This document shows positions 53,310-64,000 of a stretch of DNA of 64,000 nt, piece by piece. The stretch spans positions 28,674,477 to 28,738,476 of the forward strand of contig NC_092801.1 of NCBI RefSeq assembly GCF_918797505.1, given 5' to 3'. Each line of letters begins with the position of its first letter. The stretch's first letter is position 1. The notes under the pieces are model-generated. The model searched no databases, was not told the DNA's origin, and saw only the letters and a list, made by a program, of their open reading frames with translations. Made by a program: the position numbers and the translations under genes. This DNA is from Bemisia tabaci (taxonomy: Eukaryota > Arthropoda > Insecta > Hemiptera > Aleyrodidae).

Positions 53310-53640
53310 AATCGAGGGCTACGCAGCGCTACCATTTTATTCTACCAAAGATTCCGGGGCTCCCGAAATTAGTTCCGATATCCAAAAGACCCGAGAACAC
53401 TTTATAGGTTTTTTCAAAAGTTCCGGGAACAAATTCCGAAATACGAATTATGTTGCAAAGATCGTCAAATTTGATCAAATAAATGGTCATACTGACAAAA
53501 AATCCGAAATCCCGAAAAATTTCCAAAAATATCGAGGCATGTCAGGAACCTCAATGATTCTGAGCAAAATTTCAAGAAAATATAATAGTCCCAAGATTAA
53601 AAACAAATTCCAGGGGATGGCAGCACTTGGCCCGAGTAAC
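53310..53640. repeat. Dispersed repeat R4 (ttttattctaccaaagattccg), copy 1
   Basis: It shares ccattttatt.ta.caaagattccg, gtcaaatttgatca and aaataaatggtca..ctg with 60050-60360. It is rich in ttccga/tcggaa-type blocks. Its 132-codon open frame is repeated in decayed form in the other copy, so it is not treated as a gene. Confidence 0.6.
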
Positions 53641-53904
53641 AATGTCACCTTACCAAACATTTTGACGAAAATGAGTTAGCGATTTCTCCGCATTCTACAA
53701 TGTAAAATAATCAAGCTGATTTTTATGGTTTTTTCCTAACTTTGCAGAGTAAAGCTTTTATGACACTAAAATATTTGAAAATATTGTAAATCTAATTTGC
53801 CAAATTCCGGAACTTTCTCCTTGTCCTGCAAAATTGTCTTTTTGGAGATAAAGAGGATAGGGGGGGAGGGGTTACTTAGCCATCGGAATGAAATCAAGCA
53901 CAAT

Positions 53905-55741
53905 ATGGAAACAAGTTGGTTTTTGCAATCGCTAGCGATAGCAATATTCGTCATGGGAACTTTTGCTTCTGGGATATGAAAATGTTAAGGTACAGTTCGT
54001 TTGTAGTATCTTCAGAATTGAAGGGGCTATGTAATTTTGTGTCGACATCTCTTTTTTAACATTTTTAATTTTTTTTCTTTGCATACAAGAAAGCTGTTAT
54101 TTACCAATTATTTATTTTCGTTGGATTATGTATGGTTTTCGGAAGTTAACGCATTTAACTTTCAGTTTCGTTTTTTCGGCGTAAAGTATGATATTTTTAC
54201 TCTACGCATATGCCCGAATACGCATCATAAGTGACCTATGTGCTTCCTAAGTTGCCATTTTTTTCATTCAAATAGATGTAACTGAAATGTTAGATGTGTA
54301 CTACCTATACTACTTTCATGTCATTGCTTTATTTATTTATTTATTTACTTTTTGCGTAGGTATAAATTGTTATTTTTTGCTGAATTTTGGAGAAAATATT
54401 GCTTTAAGAACGTGGAATGTAAATTAATTTTATTGAAAAAAGAAAATACCATCATTAATTTGGGCGAACAGAGAAAATATACATCAATATTTGGGTCAAC
54501 ATCTCCCTGATTATATAAAGGATGAATATATTAGTATTTCTGTATCAAAAAACTTAGCTTTTGTCTTCAGAGATACAATGATTCTAGTCCCAGTCAATTT
54601 GTTTTATTGAAAAAACAAAAAAACAAAAAATAAATAAAAAAAAAACAACTGAAATGTTAGACATACTATTTTCATGTCTTTCTATTTGTATCAATAGGTA
54701 CTTTTTGCTTAACTTACGAACGTTGAATGCAAATTAACTTTATTGAAAAAAGAAAATAACGTCATTAATTTGGGGGAACATGTGGCTGATTATATGAAGG
54801 AGGTATATTCCAGTATTTTTGTTTAACATATTAACTCACGAGAAAATGTTCGTACATTTATCATCTAGTATTAATTATTTTTTGATGATTAGTCTAAAAC
54901 ATTCAATACAACCATTAAAAAGTAACACCCATCGTCGGGTATCGAACTCCCGATCGCCTATTGCCCGCACCTAATCAAAAATATGAGGCGGTTTAGTCAA
55001 CTAGGCTATAACGAGTCGGCGTGTGAGAGAGTAAAAATAGCATACAAAAGACTCGGGCAATGGGCGGGACTTATCACAAGAGACCTTGACGCTTTGTGGG
55101 ATATGAGAGAAATGAGCTAAGCGCATTGCTGTAGGAGCCATGGTTCGCACTGTTTTCATGTCTCTCAGGGTTCATCTCAGCATGCATTTGCCATCGCGGC
55201 AGTAAGCTGAGGCGATATTTGTTTATCCATGAATTAAATCAATCAATCGAGCTCTGATTTTGACTTCTTTGTCCGTAACGAGTCCTCCAGAACAATTTTC
55301 CACCTTGTACGATGGTTATTATTTCTTTACTTCTATTTTTCAAATTTGAGGTGGGATAATGGCGGCTTCTCAAGAGCACCGAGGTAGGCGATCTTTTGCA
55401 CCAACGAACAGAAAACTGATGGCGAAAAATAACCAATCAGAACCTCCCAAAAAAAAGAATTTGCCCAAAATCGGAACTTCGTGGTTCTGCGCAGATTTAC
55501 CAGTCAGACACGACATCTCAAGGTGGAAAAAAACTCGCTGAAAGCGAATTTTAGAAATCAACACAACTTGACGTAGAGACATGATTGGCTAAAAAATACA
55601 ACGGTTTTTGATACATCGGAAAATCAACCAAAAATCGAAGACTGGGCGAAACGCTCAAGGTCGCAGAGGCATAGGGAATCCCATAGCGATAGCAACGGAA
55701 CGATTGTAATATCATAGGGAACTCCGTTCCCATGACAATAA
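53905..55741 (-). repeat. Arm 2 of the 1.8-kb inverted segmental duplication
   Basis: Reverse complement of 12217-13982. Arm 2 is slightly longer, with an added ttatttatttatttac stretch and different homopolymers. The tRNA-like module is better preserved here. It is followed to the right by two R1 repeats. Confidence 0.8.
54930..55020 (-). repeat. tRNA-like module, better copy
   Basis: On the minus strand gttatagcctagttgac (box A region) and gggagttcgatacccg (box B region with T-arm-like pairing cggg/cccg). Same position as 12958-13047 in the other arm. Confidence 0.55.
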
Positions 55742-55774
55742 AGCAAAGGTAGCCTCCTCCAGGCAGGAACTTGT

Positions 55775-55897
55775 TGTTGACGGTGCAGGGATACAACAAT
55801 TCGTACTCGATGGGTGTCCATGTTGCGTCTGCAAAATTGAAGGCGCGATGGTGCGATGTGTAAACTGGCAATGCTCCGCCTCATACTGCTAGTCAGG
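55775..55897 (+). repeat. Dispersed repeat R1, copy 3
   Basis: gttgacggtgcagggatac to tgctagtcagg. Frame reads VDGAGIQQFVLDGCPCCV with KIEGAM following, identical to copy 1 in that stretch. Confidence 0.65.
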
Positions 55898-56052
55898 TGA
55901 TTCTTTATTTGGAAGAAAAGTTAAAGAACGAGGCGGGAACATGTCTCTCAATTCTTTTCCTGTGATCCTCACAAAACCCTTGAGGCAACACTACAAATAA
56001 GTTAAATGGAAATCAACGATAATATAAAAATAGAACAACAGAAAGGATGCGC

Positions 56053-56155
56053 GTTGTACGGCGAAGGGATACAACTATTCGTATACTTGATGGATGACCG
56101 TGTTTGCGTCTACAAAATTGAAGGCGCGATGCTCTACTCTATGCTGCTCTAATCC
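56053..56155 (+). repeat. Dispersed repeat R1, copy 4, frame broken
   Basis: gttgtacggcgaagggatac...gatggatgaccgtgtttgcg...attgaaggcgcgatg. Small insertions break the frame kept in the other copies. Confidence 0.6.
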
Positions 56156-56776
56156 TACAATGTATCTGATGATTATTTCAAAGCTCTGCGCCTTTGAAAT
56201 TTTTCTTGCGCATAAATCTTTTTAGACGTGTTATACTTTAAGTAAGAGACTTACCTACTGTTATTTTCCTAAAAAGAGGTTATGTGCAGGCATCATGCTG
56301 AGGTCGTTTAAAAATAATCTTTGAGGTACTGATAAAGTCTTGTGCAAATTCTTAATCACGACGAAGCTGTATTTTTCTTGATCTTTAAATATTTGATATA
56401 TAGATTTGTGAAGCTTATTGAAACTTTCCGTAACTTTAGCGCGTTGTACAAAATGTCCAGCTCTAACTGCCTGTAGCAGTGGTGTTATTTTACTGAAAAT
56501 TTGGAGCAAGCAGATTTGATTTGAAAGAAGGACAAGTATCGCTCATTTTGTAACTTCACCTTCAATTTTCGAAGTAGACCAAAAAACGTCTGCGAGAATC
56601 TTATCTGCTGGAGCTAGGGGGGCCTCAAGGCCTCAAAGCACAAAAACACATCATACTTAAAATCAAATTTATATCGTCGGAATATGATCCGTGCACAGAA
56701 AAGGAAGTATCTCTCTACTATGACAAGAAAATCAAGGATGGGCCAGCGCACAGGTACTGTGTGTGTGCCTCGATTA
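56156..56776. other. No gene seen
   Basis: A minus-strand frame at 56261-56509 (82 codons) lacks a recognised domain. Confidence 0.4.
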
Positions 56777-56937
56777 GAGGCGAGGCGTCAATGATCAATT
56801 ACTGATATTTCTTCATTTGAAGGTGTGATAAAGAATCGATTATAAAGGAGTCCATTGCTAACACTCTGTTTATCAATCCTATTCCACAGTATAAATAGCA
56901 GATCAATCGAAATATCGCAAAGCATGCCACGCTATGG
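56777..56937. mobile_element. hAT-like MITE, copy 8, decayed
   Basis: gaggcgaggcgtcaatg / gcatgccacgctatgg ends, flanks ctcgatta and ctcgaatg (decayed 8-bp duplication). Interior agaatcgattataaaggagtcc matches the family. Confidence 0.65.
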
Positions 56938-56939
56938 CT

Positions 56940-57626
56940 CGAATGTACTCGCAAATTGACGGACCACTGACTTTCAAACGGAAGAGATTCTTAGAAATTC
57001 GCAATTCTCGCGAAATTCACAGGGTCTAAAAATTTCTCCGATTCAGAATCTTATCCCTCGAAGATCACACATTGATAAGCACTTTTCCTGAAATTTCATC
57101 AGTGCTGTTTCGGTGACCCATGCACTGTTGTCAGATTGTGCAGAAAAATCAGGACTTTCTCTCGTTGACCCCGTTTAAATAATCACATTTTACAGCAAAA
57201 CCCGGCAATCTTGCATGTGAGGCCTTCGAGTATTGAGGCATGAAGTGCGTTTCCTTACGAGTCTCGGTTACTGTGTGCTCTTGCACAATCGAGGGATCAT
57301 GCTGAATTGCGGATGGGTATCTTTCAAGGAGTCCTGTCCATTTATCATTATCTCGATTTCCGGATGACCACCCCGCCACACTTTCCGCCATCGATTCTTC
57401 CCAGTAGACGATTGCCAAAAATAAATGGGAGATCGGAGCTTCTTGCGTTGTACGTCGAATAAATACCGATTTCGACGAAAAATGTGGCAACATTGGCGAT
57501 TAAGTTTACCGTATTTTCACGGCTTGGCGCCTTTTCGCCTGGTATTTTATTTCGAGAGTGACTTGCAAAAAATGCACATTAGGGTGTGAGTGCGTGTGGA
57601 CCATGGCTTGCTCTATATAAGTTACT
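56940..57626. other. No firm gene; one 114-codon minus-strand frame
   Basis: The minus frame at 57149-57493 starts with ATG and has balanced composition (Trp, Cys, His present), so it could be a coding exon. No domain or splice context supports it. Confidence 0.3.
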
Positions 57627-57708
57627 AGGGGGCCCTGCCCCCTGACCGCTACGCGGCCCAACCCCCGGGAGGGCGCCTCGCGCCCTCAGGCCCGCTTCGC
57701 GGGCCCTA
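57627..57708. repeat. GC-rich chain of small hairpins, copy 2
   Basis: Order matches 4810-4887: ggggg-ccct-gccccc, ccgctacgcgg, gggcgcctcgcgccc, ggcccgcttcgcgggcc. Several stems are longer or more perfect here, with changes on both sides of a stem. Confidence 0.75.
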
Positions 57709-57709
57709 T

Positions 57710-58220
57710 ACGCATATGTATAGGCAAAAATGTTCTTCCATTTTAATACACCATTTTTTGTTCGAGCTGCATCGATTTCAAAATTTTTGACGTAACACTC
57801 AGATTTGTAAATGATGAGGAATAGCTGGATGTACATATACCTTGGACCTTGAACCTTGAACCCTGAGCGATGCACCGTTCCTCAACGCTTCGAATGAGGA
57901 GCCCTTCACGAGCTTTTCCATTGTTTTATTGTTTATTCGAGTCACTCAGGTAGAATCCCACACCTTGACGTTTCTAGCGGAAACGACATATCTCTCACGC
58001 TATTAACATTGGACTTAAGTGACATGAGCTTTAAAAGCTCTACAACATTAAAAGTTCGGGGTTTCATAATTTTTTGCACATCTACATCTACTACAGATGA
58101 CATACATGTAAAGATCATCCTTATCGGTCCGGCAGTTCGTCAGAAATAGTGCTTCCAAGATTTTGCTTGTAGCTGTATAATATAGATGAGATGTCGTTTT
58201 ACAGAAAAAACAAAGAGTAT
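57710..58220. other. No gene seen
   Basis: A+T-rich sequence with no frame or repeat recognised. Confidence 0.45.
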
Positions 58221-58221
58221 T

Positions 58222-58480
58222 TGGATTGCATTTTGCAAAAAGAAACCAAGAGCATTCCGATGTTGCTAGGATTATGCAACTTACATTCTTTGCAAATGAT
58301 TAATGAAAACATAGAAAAAAAAATAAATTACCAGAGTAATTTTTGTCTTAAATTCATAGTCTATCGGGAGTTGAGATAACATTTGTTTAGATGATCTGAT
58401 TATATTTGCAAGGTTAAAAAAGTTGCACGGTCTTAGCAACATTGGAATGCTTCTGATTTCTGTTTGCAAAATGCAATCCA
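58222..58480. mobile_element. MITE with tggattgcattttgcaa ends, copy 2
   Basis: tggattgcattttgcaaaaag / ctgtttgcaaaatgcaatcca ends, inner aggattatgcaactt / aaagttgcacggtctta pair. 259 bp. Confidence 0.85.
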
Positions 58481-58570
58481 TTTACCCCTCATAATTTCGG
58501 AATAATTCATTACCCTCGTTACACAAAGACGTGCCGTGACTACTTTTCGAGGTAAGCAATATCGTCCATA

Positions 58571-59119
58571 ATGGACCACTAGACAAGGTACGAATTTAAG
58601 CGATCTGATACATGTTTCTTAACCAGAATTTCACGTAGAAAACGATTCACACAACGAAAATTACTGAAACCAACTCCTAACGAAGATATTAACGTTTTTA
58701 TTTCACATTGGTTACGAGGAATCTGAACTGCCCGCTCACAAGAAACTCAAAGCTCTACGTGAGTCAAATCGCGCACTACAACGGTTTCAGCAATAATTAA
58801 ATCGAGCAATGTTCATTTCCCACCATGTGTTTTTCAAATTATAAGTAATTTGCTATAGCTGAGCCAAAGTGTCAAGATTGAGGTTGCCGGATTTTTTCAT
58901 CGCAGAGACAATCATGATAACGTTTGCGAGCGATGTGAATCACGTAGAGTATTGAGTTTTCATGAGCGGGTGGTTTGAGTTCACGCACCAAGAATCATTA
59001 ATATCTTCGGAAGGAGTTGATTTTGGTAATATTCATTGTGCGCATCGTGTTTTACGTGAAATTTTGGTGAAGAAACAAGTATCAGAATGCTGAAATTCGT
59101 ACCTTGTCTAGTGGTCCAT
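58571..59119. mobile_element. tggaccactagacaagg element, copy 3, intact
   Basis: atggaccactagacaaggtacgaa / ttcgtaccttgtctagtggtccat are perfect inverted ends. Inner arms acgatatta..gtttttattt and cgtgagtcaaatcgc / gcgatgtgaatcacg pair. 549 bp. Confidence 0.9.
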
Positions 59120-59566
59120 TGTGGCCTTCACTGAGAACTCAAATCGAATAAAATGAGGCATCACGGCGTCACCCTCCGGCCAAATTTTCAGAAGCGCCAT
59201 GCGACGTTCAAAAATTTCCGCCGTCATTTAATTTGTTTAAAGAGAAATTGCTCAACGAAGCTATTCGAAAACTTCACTGAATTTTCTTTGTGGTGCCGAT
59301 AATTTCCAGTGAAATTGTCGAGCAGATTCAATCGACCGTTTCTCTGTAATAAAATAAAATGGCGGCGAAAACGTTGAAATTTCGCATAGCGCTGGTGATA
59401 CTTCGGCCGGAAAATGACTATGTGAGGATTTCTCGGAATAGAACAGTATGTGCAGAAGAAAAACTCAAAATCTTGATCGGAGTTACTGTGATTTTGGTGT
59501 GGGCGGCATAATAGCGTTCCATTAACGTCGTAGTTCGTCTTTAAGATAGGCGGCCGGCGGCGTCTA

Positions 59567-59821
59567 TACTGCCGTGCTAAGAAAAAACGCCGTATGAGCC
59601 TTCAGGCGTTGCCAAATAAATTAATAAATCACGAATTTTTGGGAAAATTTGTAAACGCTTTTCCTCCAACTTTTCAGATAATTTTTTTCGCAATTTCACC
59701 TAAATTTCCTGAAAATTTCAAGGAAAAATACCCATACCTTTTTTCAAAAGTAAACATTTTATCGAAGGAAATTTGGCAACTCTCGAACGTTCATACGGCG
59801 TTTTTCCTTAGCACGGCAGTA
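59567..59821. mobile_element. TA-type MITE, best-defined copy
   Basis: tactgccgtgctaagaaaaaacgcc / ggcgtttttccttagcacggcagta are near-perfect inverted ends. TA at 59565-59566 and 59822-59823 is the probable target duplication. 255 bp. TA targets fit the Tc1/mariner group but ends alone do not prove it. Confidence 0.9.
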
Positions 59822-59994
59822 TAGAACTTTATCTCTTCGCTTCTTTTTGGCGCTGATTGGGCCGAGCTTCAAGATTTCAGATTCCGGATTCACGTGTCCC
59901 TTGTCCCGGAAACTTCAAGCGTGAGCTGAGTGCAGAAGCGAGGTGTTCCTCGGACGTTTTGTCCCATCTCGGAGTGCCGCACAGGAGGCTGATT

Positions 59995-60060
59995 ATTGGC
60001 TTTCATAGACAAAGCGATAGACAAAGAGGAAAAAGGGAAAATGAACGATTCTACCAGTGC
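59995..60060. repeat. M2 MITE end fragment
   Basis: atagacaaagcgatagacaaagagg with no matching right end; joins the R4 repeat copy that begins at about 60050. Confidence 0.5.
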
Positions 60061-60360
60061 TGCCATTTTATTTTATCAAAAGATTCCGAAATAATTCCGA
60101 TTTCCGGAAACATATCCCAATTCCCCAAAGTTCCGAGAGAAATTCCGTAATACGCCCGGATTTACTTCCGGAAATAGTCAAATTTGATCAGAAAGTCCCT
60201 TAATGTGATCAAATAAATGGTCAAACTGTCGAAAAACCGAAAGTTTCAACAAAATTTCGAAATGGCCGAAAATTTCGGGGACTTAGGAGATACCGGGAAA
60301 AGTTCCGATTATATGAAAAGTTCCGAATTTTGATATTAATTCCGAGAAATGGCAACACTG
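60050..60360. repeat. Dispersed repeat R4, copy 2
   Basis: tgctgccattttattttatc to cgagaaatggcaacactgg, where the two ends are inverted relatives (tgccattt/aaatggca). Blocks shared with 53310-53640. Confidence 0.6.
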
Positions 60361-60971
60361 GCTTCTACTGGTTTAAAAGGGTGGTCGTTATAAAGATAGA
60401 GAGAGGCAAATGATGGACGGACGATAGATCGTGTTCGATACATCATTAGGTGATATTGTATCGATATCGATTGGCTCAACGTGTGAGCTTAGTCTCAAAA
60501 GTCAATTTAGCGATTTGAGGGAACGGGTCTTTTCTGGTAGATTTTATATTCTTTTGGGTACCAAATGACAATTAAAAGTGAAATGGTTGAGAATTTTCTC
60601 ATTTTCAGCTTTTCTAACTTAAATCCACAAATTTTTGGTCGAGGTTATGTTCTATTGTTTTGAACGAAACGATACATCGAACCACTATCGAATACGATCC
60701 ATAGAGTCTCTTACGAGTGCCCGGTACCTATTCTACCACTTACCACTTTCGTTCATTGTAACCATCGGATTCGCCACCGATAATATGGCTCTATGTTCTT
60801 TTTCTTTTGTCTATTGCTTTGCCTATGAATTTAAAAAATCACCTCGCGGTAACTTGAGCTGTTTGGAGAAGCCGGGAATGGAAATTTACACTAAAATTTC
60901 GAATTTTGATGTTTACCTTGCCAATTAGTATATTTATGAATTTTTATGTAAAACAGAGATAATGTGGAAGT

Positions 60972-61473
60972 GGAGATATTGCATGTGTAAAGAATTTGCG
61001 ATTTGACTGTTGATTCTTATGTAAAAGTTGGCGAGAAATACGATGGTGCCACTGGTTTTCTCTGAAATCAACTCCCAAGCTCAAAAAAAGCTTTCAAGTT
61101 GAGGCCAAAATGGAGGGGATATCCCACGCTATCCTGAGAGTCCACCTCTACATCTAGACAGACTCTCCAAGCAAAGATAGGGAGCAAATACATTAGCAGG
61201 GTTGCCGGGTTTTCAGTTGTGGAGTCCCCAAATAAAGTGGCAGCCCTGCTAATGTATTTGCTCCCTGTCTTTGCGAAGAGAGCTTGTCTTGATGTAGAGG
61301 TGGACTCTTAGGATAGCGTAGGATATTTTCTTCATTTTGGCCTCAACTTGAGAGCTTTTTTTGAGCTTGGGAGTTGATTTCAGAGAAAACCAGTGGCACG
61401 ATCGTGTTTCTCGCCAACTTTCACATAAGAATCAACAGCCAAATCGCAAATTCCTCACACATGCAACATCTCC
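60972..61473. mobile_element. P2 foldback element, copy 4
   Basis: ggagatattgcatgtgtaaag / cctcacacatgcaacatctcc ends. The arms pair through aactcccaagctc/gagcttgggagtt. It is followed at once by a hAT-like MITE right end (cacgccaggccactgg, to 61493). Confidence 0.8.
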
Positions 61474-61499
61474 ATTCACGCCAGGCCACTGGCCCCTAC

Positions 61500-62240
61500 G
61501 TCAGTGGAGTGAAGATAATGTCAAACGTTTCTCGCTCCACTGTGCGTCGAGGTGTTTCGAAGTCAGCTTCTTTCGATGTTGGACGCACGCGTGTTTCTAT
61601 CCGAGTTATATTCAGTCTTTGAGGAGGAGAACCACCGATGAATACCGATTTACTCCGGGCGTCGATTCACAGCGCTTGAAATGAAATATCCGAGAAGGTG
61701 GATGTTGAAATTGGGTTTACTTTGACGAGCGGAGAACCTTATGTATAGTGTGAAGATACAGGCCGTCATATTAAAATCCGTTCTTTGATCGTCTTCTCGT
61801 CATGTGAAGTTATATGTCTTAAGCATGGAGGACTTTAAAAGAATATACAGACAAATAATAAAGAAAGATAATGAGGGAAGAATTTTTGAGAAAAATAATA
61901 TAAAATTAACAAATAAATATGCAAATGGGTCAAATAAAAACAAGGGGTTTGTTCCAACGTACAGACGTTGGAGACCGTTCACCGTACAAATCTTTTCATT
62001 TTTACTTGGAATTAATTGAAATACATTCAACGTTCATAAATCTATAATTCTTTCCAAATTTAACCAAAAGTACCAATTGAAACAAACAGTTATGACATGA
62101 TATGACATCATACCGACGGTTTGCAACGTTTGATTTGCATCGAAAATCTCAAGTCACATTCTCCGTTTCCAAAACCCACCCCTGTTTCCTCGCAAGATTT
62201 CGTTCGATTTTCTTTTATTTATTCATTTCATTAGCCGATG
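61500..62240. other. No supported gene
   Basis: Frames on both strands at 61804-62030 share the same A+T-rich bases and lack family features. The segment ttaattg..caacgttcataaatc near 62025 faintly resembles part of the 1.8-kb duplication. Confidence 0.4.
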
Positions 62241-63075
62241 GGAGCTTTAGTTTCGCCTATCCTTCAAAATGAATGACGCAAATTATTCGATGATCTCCTT
62301 GCACTTACATTTAATTCCGCGGGATAAATTAATCTTCTAACTCATCTTGATGGTTTGATTTTTTTCGCATCTTGGGATTACCCTCTTAAAGAAATTTTTC
62401 AAAACTGCAGTCTCGTTCCACAACTACCACCATTCTAGTTTGTAGGAGCTCGTTTTGCCTATCCTTCAAAATGAAGGAGAATTAATCAACGAGCACCTAG
62501 CAGAACATTTAATTCCGCGGAATAAATTAATCTTTTAACTCATCTCGATGGTTTGATTTTTTCGCATCTTGGGATTACCCTCTCGGAGAAATGTTTCAAA
62601 ACTGCAGTCTCTTTCCACAACTACCACCATTCTAGCTTGTAGGGGCTCGTTTTGCCTATCCTTTAAAATGAAGGAGAATTGATCCATGATCATCCAGCAG
62701 TAACATTTAATTCCGCGAAATAAATTAATCTTTTAACTCATCATGATGGTTTGATTTTTTTCGCATCTTGGGATTAGCTTTTCGAAGAAATGTTTCAAAA
62801 GTGCAGTCTCGTTCAACTACCACCATTCTAGCTTGTAGGAGCTCGTTTTGCCTATCCTTCAAAATGAAGGAGAATTAATCCATGAGCACCTGGCAGTAAC
62901 ATAAAAAAAGCTCTGAAGCTTTGTTAAAAAAGCTGTTTTTTTCTTGCACAGATTGCACGTCGCATTTTATTACCTCGAAATAAATTAATCTTATTACTCA
63001 TCGTGATGATTTTGATTTCTCCTCGCATCGTGCTGGGATTATCCCCAAGCGAAATGTTTCAAAACCGCGAACTGC
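62241..63075. repeat. Satellite-like tandem array, unit about 196-202 bp
   Basis: ttcgcctatcctt / tttgcctatcctt recurs near 62255, 62457, 62653 and 62849. Each unit contains catttaattccgcg, aataaattaatctt, actcatc..gatggtttgattttt, cgcatcttgggatta and aaaactgcagtctc. The fourth unit is interrupted by about 60 extra bases (aaaaaaagctctgaagctttg...) and more diverged. Confidence 0.85.
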
Positions 63076-63079
63076 GAGT

Positions 63080-63660
63080 TCGACGCCGCGCCTCGGGGAG
63101 CCGAAGCGCTCGGGACATGCAGGTTTTGTAATCCAAACTCGAATATTTTTCTCCCCCCTCTGATGAATATGCATGGAATTTCCTCACTCCTTTCAAAATT
63201 CAAAAGTCTGAAAAATGCCGCGAGACGGCGCGTAATTTATTAAATGACTTTTCTTGTTAAATCTGATCCGGGGTTTCGCACGGGAGGGGAGGGGGCCGGG
63301 GCGGGTCATAAATCAAGAGAATCTCATTTTATCGATCACTCACAGAAGACATGATTCGGAATGTCTTTTTATATCACCCGTCGCACAATGGAACGAGGTA
63401 GGAGTCGAGGTCGGACATGAAATTTTTGGCTAAAATTTCAAATTTGTATGTTTATTTCGTCGCAAATTCAATTTCAAGGGGGTTCCTGAAAGGAAATTTC
63501 ACAAAAAAAACCGAAGGAATCACATTTTAACTTTTCCGTTTCATATTTTCGAAAAATAAGCTTTCAAAGTTTCCACCTTTTGTCCGACTTTTCCTATTGA
63601 CTTGCTCCAGTGTGCGTCGAAGGGCCCCCGTGAGGGTCTGGATCCGAGGAACCTTTTACT
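63080..63660. other. No gene seen
   Basis: A G-rich patch (cgggaggggagggggccggggcgg, about 63281-63305) sits in otherwise mixed sequence. No frame recognised. Confidence 0.4.
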
Positions 63661-63678
63661 ATTTTGACGGATTCTAAT

Positions 63679-63768
63679 CAAAAGGAACTCCTCCCTAACT
63701 TAAGCCCTGAAATGCGTGTATTCGTATAGGTCCCAGGGCCCAAATCACAAAGGAGATAGTTCCTTTTG
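63679..63768. repeat. Small inverted-end repeat (aaaaggaact...agttccttttga)
   Basis: tcaaaaggaactcctcc at the left and agttccttttgattta at the right, with tgtattcgtataggtcccaggg inside resembling the 36977 MITE interior. Confidence 0.55.
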
Positions 63769-63839
63769 ATTTAAGCACGTTCATTTCTCTGCCGTAAAAA
63801 AAGTAACAGAGAAGCGGAACGTATTGTAGTTGCCAGCTG

Positions 63840-64000
63840 AATAGTATTCTTGTCGTGCGAAGGAAAAACAACGTTTGAACATTCGAATATTTCCAAAGTT
63901 CTTGCAATAAAATGATTATTGAGTTAAATTGAGAAGATTTTTTCGTGAAAATTAGAGGTATACTTTAGATACAATTGGAAATAAAATCCACATGTTCGCG
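63840..64000. mobile_element. TA-type MITE left end, cut by the window edge
   Basis: gtcgtgcgaaggaaaaacaacgtttgaacattcg followed by tttccaaagttc is the diverged left end of the family. The right end is outside the window. Confidence 0.5.

Noticed and set aside
53281..53679. 132-codon frame possibly encoding a protein
   Set aside because: The same sequence occurs as a degraded dispersed repeat at 60050-60360 without an open frame.

Overview
The window looks like nuclear DNA of an arthropod, most likely an insect. It is A+T-rich, contains spliced C1A cysteine-protease exons with introns of hundreds to thousands of bases, has no bacterial-style dense coding, and is packed with short inverted-repeat transposons (MITEs) and tRNA-derived SINE-like pieces. 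I cannot name the species from sequence alone; a sap-feeding hemipteran is a guess only.

The only recognisable protein-coding locus is a cathepsin L-like (papain family, C1A) gene on the + strand at about 652-11136. Exons can be read for the propeptide end and mature N-terminus (652-818), the catalytic Cys segment (945-1053), the QNL.DC / GCMGG segment (4439-4695), the catalytic His segment (8100-8177), the segment that normally carries the catalytic Asn (10058-10104) and the C-terminal strand (10946-11136). It carries an in-frame TAA, two reading-frame mismatches between exons, Asp where the catalytic Asn belongs and a last exon that runs into an inverted copy of itself. I call it a decayed paralogue rather than a working protease, but alternative exon choices could change that.

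From 11.3 to 64 kb I find no convincing multi-exon gene. There is one small secreted-peptide reading frame (15123-15287) inside an almost perfect 145-bp hairpin, plus a few CpG-rich stretches that may be promoters or first exons (18.1-18.5, 32.7-33.0, 46.5-46.9 kb).

The rest is a dense graveyard of non-autonomous transposons that can be sorted into families from sequence alone: a hAT-like MITE with 8-bp target duplications (at least eight copies); a TA-flanked MITE with GCCGTGCTAAGG ends (a dozen or more); a TTAA-flanked palindromic family; a piggyBac-like TTAA/CCCTAG MITE; several families ending in CACTGAAAA/CACTGGAAA; 500-bp and 1.4-kb foldback elements; and a Penelope-like fragment. Many are nested up to four deep, and the nesting gives empty-site proof of mobility and relative ages. 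There are also tandem arrays (about 370 bp at 20.8-22.2 kb; about 200 bp at 62.2-63.1 kb; about 302 bp at 52.0-52.6 kb) and a 1.8-kb inverted segmental duplication (12.2-14.0 versus 53.9-55.7 kb) carrying a tRNA-like promoter module.
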